Shown: positions 61,282-64,000 of the stretch, piece after piece
How positions within the stretch are numbered: the first letter of the stretch is position 1
Layout: each line of letters starts with the position of its first letter
Assembly: GCA_003255065.1 (NCBI GenBank)
Contig: QAOA01006081.1
Coordinates: 312,201-376,200 of the forward strand
DNA from: Cercis canadensis
Taxonomy: Eukaryota; Streptophyta; Magnoliopsida; Fabales; Fabaceae
Length of the DNA stretch: 64,000 bases
Reading direction: 5' to 3'
The notes under the pieces: model-generated
The model's database searches: none
What the model saw: the letters and a program-made list of their open reading frames with translations, nothing else
Told to the model about the DNA's origin: nothing
Made by a program: the position numbers and the translations under genes

Positions 61282-62648
61282 GTCTCCCCATTCCGTAGCC
61301 GAACAGGTTGTTTGGATTAGAATTTTAGAAATCGAGAATCAGAGCCTCTCATTTTTTTTCATTTTTTCTATATTTCTCTAATTTTCCTCCTTCTGAAATT
61401 AAGGATAAGGTGGGGCTCTGCGGCCGTGCCTGTACTCCTGTTGGCCCTGTACCTGTGCCTCTCTTTTCTGTGTTTTTTTTTTTTTGGTAACCCGGTGCTT
61501 CCCTCTCTCACAAAATTATAATAAGGGAAAATTTTCTCCAAATTCAACTAAGATAATTAAAATATTTTTTAATATAATGTAATTATTTGTGTTATGTAAT
61601 TAATTTATTTAAATATAAATAAAATAATTATATACACTCTATTTATTGAAATATAGTATTTTAAATATTTTATTTATACACTATTAAAAAATAGATGTAA
61701 CTCCTTAGCTCTAGATTTTTTCGACCTTTTAACAACCCCTGCATTTTCTAAGCACCATGTTGATTCAAATAATAATATATTTTAGTAGCTGAATTAAATA
61801 ATAATAATATATTTTATTTATAATTTTTTTTTTATCACTAGCTAAAAAATACTGTTTGAGTTTTAGGAAATTTACCTACTCCACTTCATGCAACTATCAA
61901 TGCATAGGAGTGGAATAAAGAAAAGTAAAGTAAAGCAAAATCAAAATTAAAAACTGAGAGAAAGGAAGTTAAAAAGTGGGCATGCACCATTAATTTAGTT
62001 TAGAAAGAGCGAATTCATTGATATGCACGTACGTAGGGTAACTGATTGGGTTTGCGTCAATTGATAGGGCACTATTTGGAGAATTCTAGTTGAAGTTTGG
62101 TTTTGTCTGATTGTCAGACGTCACACAAGTTCTTCACAAAAAAGGAGAAGGCATAATAACACAAATAAAGAAAGCAGAGAATGAGGGTGAAGACAAATAA
62201 CACACACAAATGAAATGAAATAGGGAAGATTTTGATTGAAATACCCTATCTTACCCTCTTCTCTTCTAGTAAGTGACTAGTGACTGTACATTCACATATC
62301 AATGGCCTTCACGTGAAAAGGACAAAGCAATCCCCAATGATGCTCTTAATTAATGAATGAATTGCTCTATATCTCTTTTTTAGCTGACTCATTTCTTTGT
62401 GTATATGACTCTATTATATATGATTTTCCCAAAGACTCCAATTCTGCTGCCTTTTTAGCTTGTTTTCTTCGCCTCTTCCTCGCCTTTCCTATCCATAAAT
62501 AAATAAATAGCTTAGTTCAGCTGCTTAATTTATGTTCTTTCATCCAATTAATCCATTATATATAGATATATCTTCTGCTCTACGTATGTACTAGGCACAA
62601 ACGCAGAACGCAAGCACACAGAGAAACAGAGAGAGGTGAGATAAGAGA
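61282..62648. other. Intergenic DNA upstream of the DUF2358 gene and the small ORF
   Basis: 61282-61500 is the DUF2358 leader and promoter side, with a GC-richer patch near 61410-61470. 61500-61850 is AT-rich. 61900-62640 is the promoter side of the next plus-strand unit. No other gene seen. Confidence 0.5.
62557..62568 (+). promoter_or_regulatory. Probable TATA box before the small two-exon ORF
   Basis: ATATATAGATAT about 90 bp before the ATG at 62649, with an A/C-rich leader in between. This spacing fits a plant core promoter and is the main hint that the following unit is transcribed. Confidence 0.4.
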
Positions 62649-62997
62649 ATGGGCAACAAGAGCTGGTTACAGGGTTGCACGATGGCTTTGTTTACGAGCA
62701 CGGTATCCCAATAATTCAATTCGTATCCTATCCAATCCACATTTCTCTCTCTCTCTCTTTCTTTCATTCATTACAATTTACAAATACTATAGTATAGACT
62801 ATAGAATAGATCCATTCCATTTCATTTCCATCCTCGATTTCTTGCTATTAATTAACAATTGGTTGCTGCGTTACTTGCAGGAGGCACTGGACTTGTACAG
62901 TACAGCCCTTGGTTGCAAGAGAAACCAATCTAGAACATTACAAGAAAGAAAGGAAAAATATTATTATCATATTTCATATACTATTATTAATGAATAA
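62649..62997 (+). CDS. Possible two-exon small protein (56 aa), unrecognised
   Basis: Exon 1 62649-62702 (MGNKSWLQGCTMALFTST) ends at a good GTATCC donor. A CT-rich intron follows, and exon 2 62881-62997 starts after TTGCAG (EALDLYSTALGCKRNQSRTL), keeps frame and ends at TAA. A TATA-like box lies about 90 bp upstream. I recognise no family. The second half (KEKYYYHISYTIINE) is low-complexity and may not be real coding sequence, so this could also be the start of a non-coding RNA or a differently spliced gene. Confidence 0.35.
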
Positions 62998-63658
62998 ATA
63001 TATATATGCATACATAGCATTTAGGCTTAGCAGGCCCTGATTCATTCGTTTTCGATCACAAATTCACAAGTTGCAAACTTTGAAAGCAACTCCACTCCAT
63101 TCCACTTCCACTAGTTTCATTTTAGTGCCATATGTCTCAGTCACATAGACATATACGCTAGTACTAATGCTGGCACCGGCGGCACCACATTTCCATTTCA
63201 ACACAGACCACTCCCAACTCCACATTTATAACTGAACCTAACCTAACAACTCCACCCCTCATTCTCAATGTCATCATCGCAAATCTAGTTGTCATCAACA
63301 TTAGACGTTCAACATTGACAGGACACAAGAAGAAACAAATTGACGAGAGCAAACAAAAGTAAACACTTATTATTAACCGGAGAGTTGGATATTACAAAAT
63401 TTTTAATTAATTAATTTCTAGGCACACAAGACAGGAAGGACAGATTTCCAGACACACTAATATAGCCCGGCCCACGTCTCCAGTCCAACCAAATTTAGCA
63501 CCAGATAAAAAATCATCAATGGATGGCAATAGGAAGGAAAGAACAAGGTAAAAAAAAGGAATGGGAAAAAAAATAAAATTATGTATGTATCTATAATAAT
63601 GAAAAAAGATAAAATAAAGGAGAAACTCAATATTGCTTTGGTTGAAGCCTTGAATGAA
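62998..63658. other. Intergenic DNA and 3' UTR of the right-edge gene
   Basis: No supported gene. The minus-strand open frame at 63164-63352 lacks resemblance and promoter context. The right part is probably the 3' UTR of the gene at 63659. Confidence 0.5.
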
Positions 63659-64000
63659 TCATTTCCGTCTTCTGATGCTCATCCCATCGGCAGCCTTGTC
63701 TTGTTTGCCAGGAACAAATCTGGGCAGATTCAATAATGTGTTTACGCGAGATACTCCTTCAAGAGCTGACCATTCCTTTTCTGACTCAGCATCTATCTCC
63801 TCCACCACCACCTCCTCCTCTGACACTTGCTCATTGTTTTCTTCCTTACTTGCCCGGCAAGTCCCTGACCTTTCCAGGAGGCTTGGTCCAGAAGGATCTT
63901 CCCCAACACTACTAGTGTTCACTTGCTTCACTGAACTAGGTTGATCTTTGGACTTGATGTGGGAAGCGCTACATAATTTATGCGAGTCTGAGTCAAGGAA
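63659..64000 (-). CDS. Unrecognised acidic protein, C-terminal part (runs off right edge)
   Basis: The frame stays open from the window edge (SDSHKLCSASHIKSKDQ) to the stop at 63659, giving 113 residues and the stop codon. It has a Glu-rich stretch (EENNEQVSEEEVVVEEIDAE) followed by a distinct block (EWSALEGVSRVNTLLNLPRF), then VPGKQDKAADGMSIRRRK at the end. The ordered block and open frame argue for real coding sequence, probably the last exon. I do not recognise the family. The 5' part is outside the window. Confidence 0.7.
   Translation of the reverse strand, partial: FLDSDSHKLCSASHIKSKDQPSSVKQVNTSSVGEDPSGPSLLERSGTCRASKEENNEQVSEEEVVVEEIDAESEKEWSALEGVSRVNTLLNLPRFVPGKQDKAADGMSIRRRK

Overview
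This is nuclear DNA from a flowering plant, almost certainly a eudicot. Evidence: AT-rich intergenic DNA, many short GT-AG introns, plant-only gene families and plastid-targeted proteins with transit peptides. The species cannot be fixed from the sequence alone. I rebuilt gene models by joining exons at GT-AG sites where the reading frame stays open and the protein matches a known family. Nearly all real genes are spliced, so single open frames show only pieces of them.

Layout, left to right: calreticulin-3 (+, 5' end outside the window, HDEL terminus at 4534); EMC10, an ER membrane protein complex subunit (-, 6523-10352); a transposon-rich gap with two Mutator-type elements; a LUC7-like U1 snRNP splicing factor (+, 14718-20565); intronless TIC20-II, a plastid import protein (-, 21280-21933); a nest of terminal-inverted-repeat elements (22894-25190) with a clean hAT insertion; a VIPP1 pseudogene (-, 25205-27807); a cluster of palindromes (30249-30509); plastid BCCP of acetyl-CoA carboxylase (+, 31522-34927); a DUF538 secreted protein (+, 36419-38192); glutamine:fructose-6-phosphate aminotransferase (-, 39798-46095); thioredoxin f (-, 47679-49300); a GPI-anchored-type A1 aspartic protease (+, 50818-56601); a DUF2358 protein with a C-terminal membrane anchor (-, 58559-61281); a possible two-exon small-peptide gene (+, 62649-62997); and the 3' end of an unrecognised acidic protein (-, 63659-64000).

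The genes are ordinary single-copy-type housekeeping genes and do not form one pathway. Two neighbours act in ER protein folding or insertion (CRT3, EMC10). Several act in plastids (TIC20-II, BCCP, thioredoxin f, probably DUF2358). I see no operon-like or metabolic-cluster logic.

The strongest non-genic signals are technical or mobile. All five single-N positions lie either between two near-identical direct copies (384, 31767, 47185) or inside a homopolymer (34221, 51081). This looks like contig ends abutted without merging, and it falsely doubles exons of CRT3 and BCCP. Several transposons have exact target-site duplications, a LINE remnant sits in a CRT3 intron, and VIPP1 is broken by several independent lesions. 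I did not find a convincing undescribed biological system. The best candidates for something new are the two-exon small ORF near 62.6 kb and the palindrome cluster near 30.3 kb.
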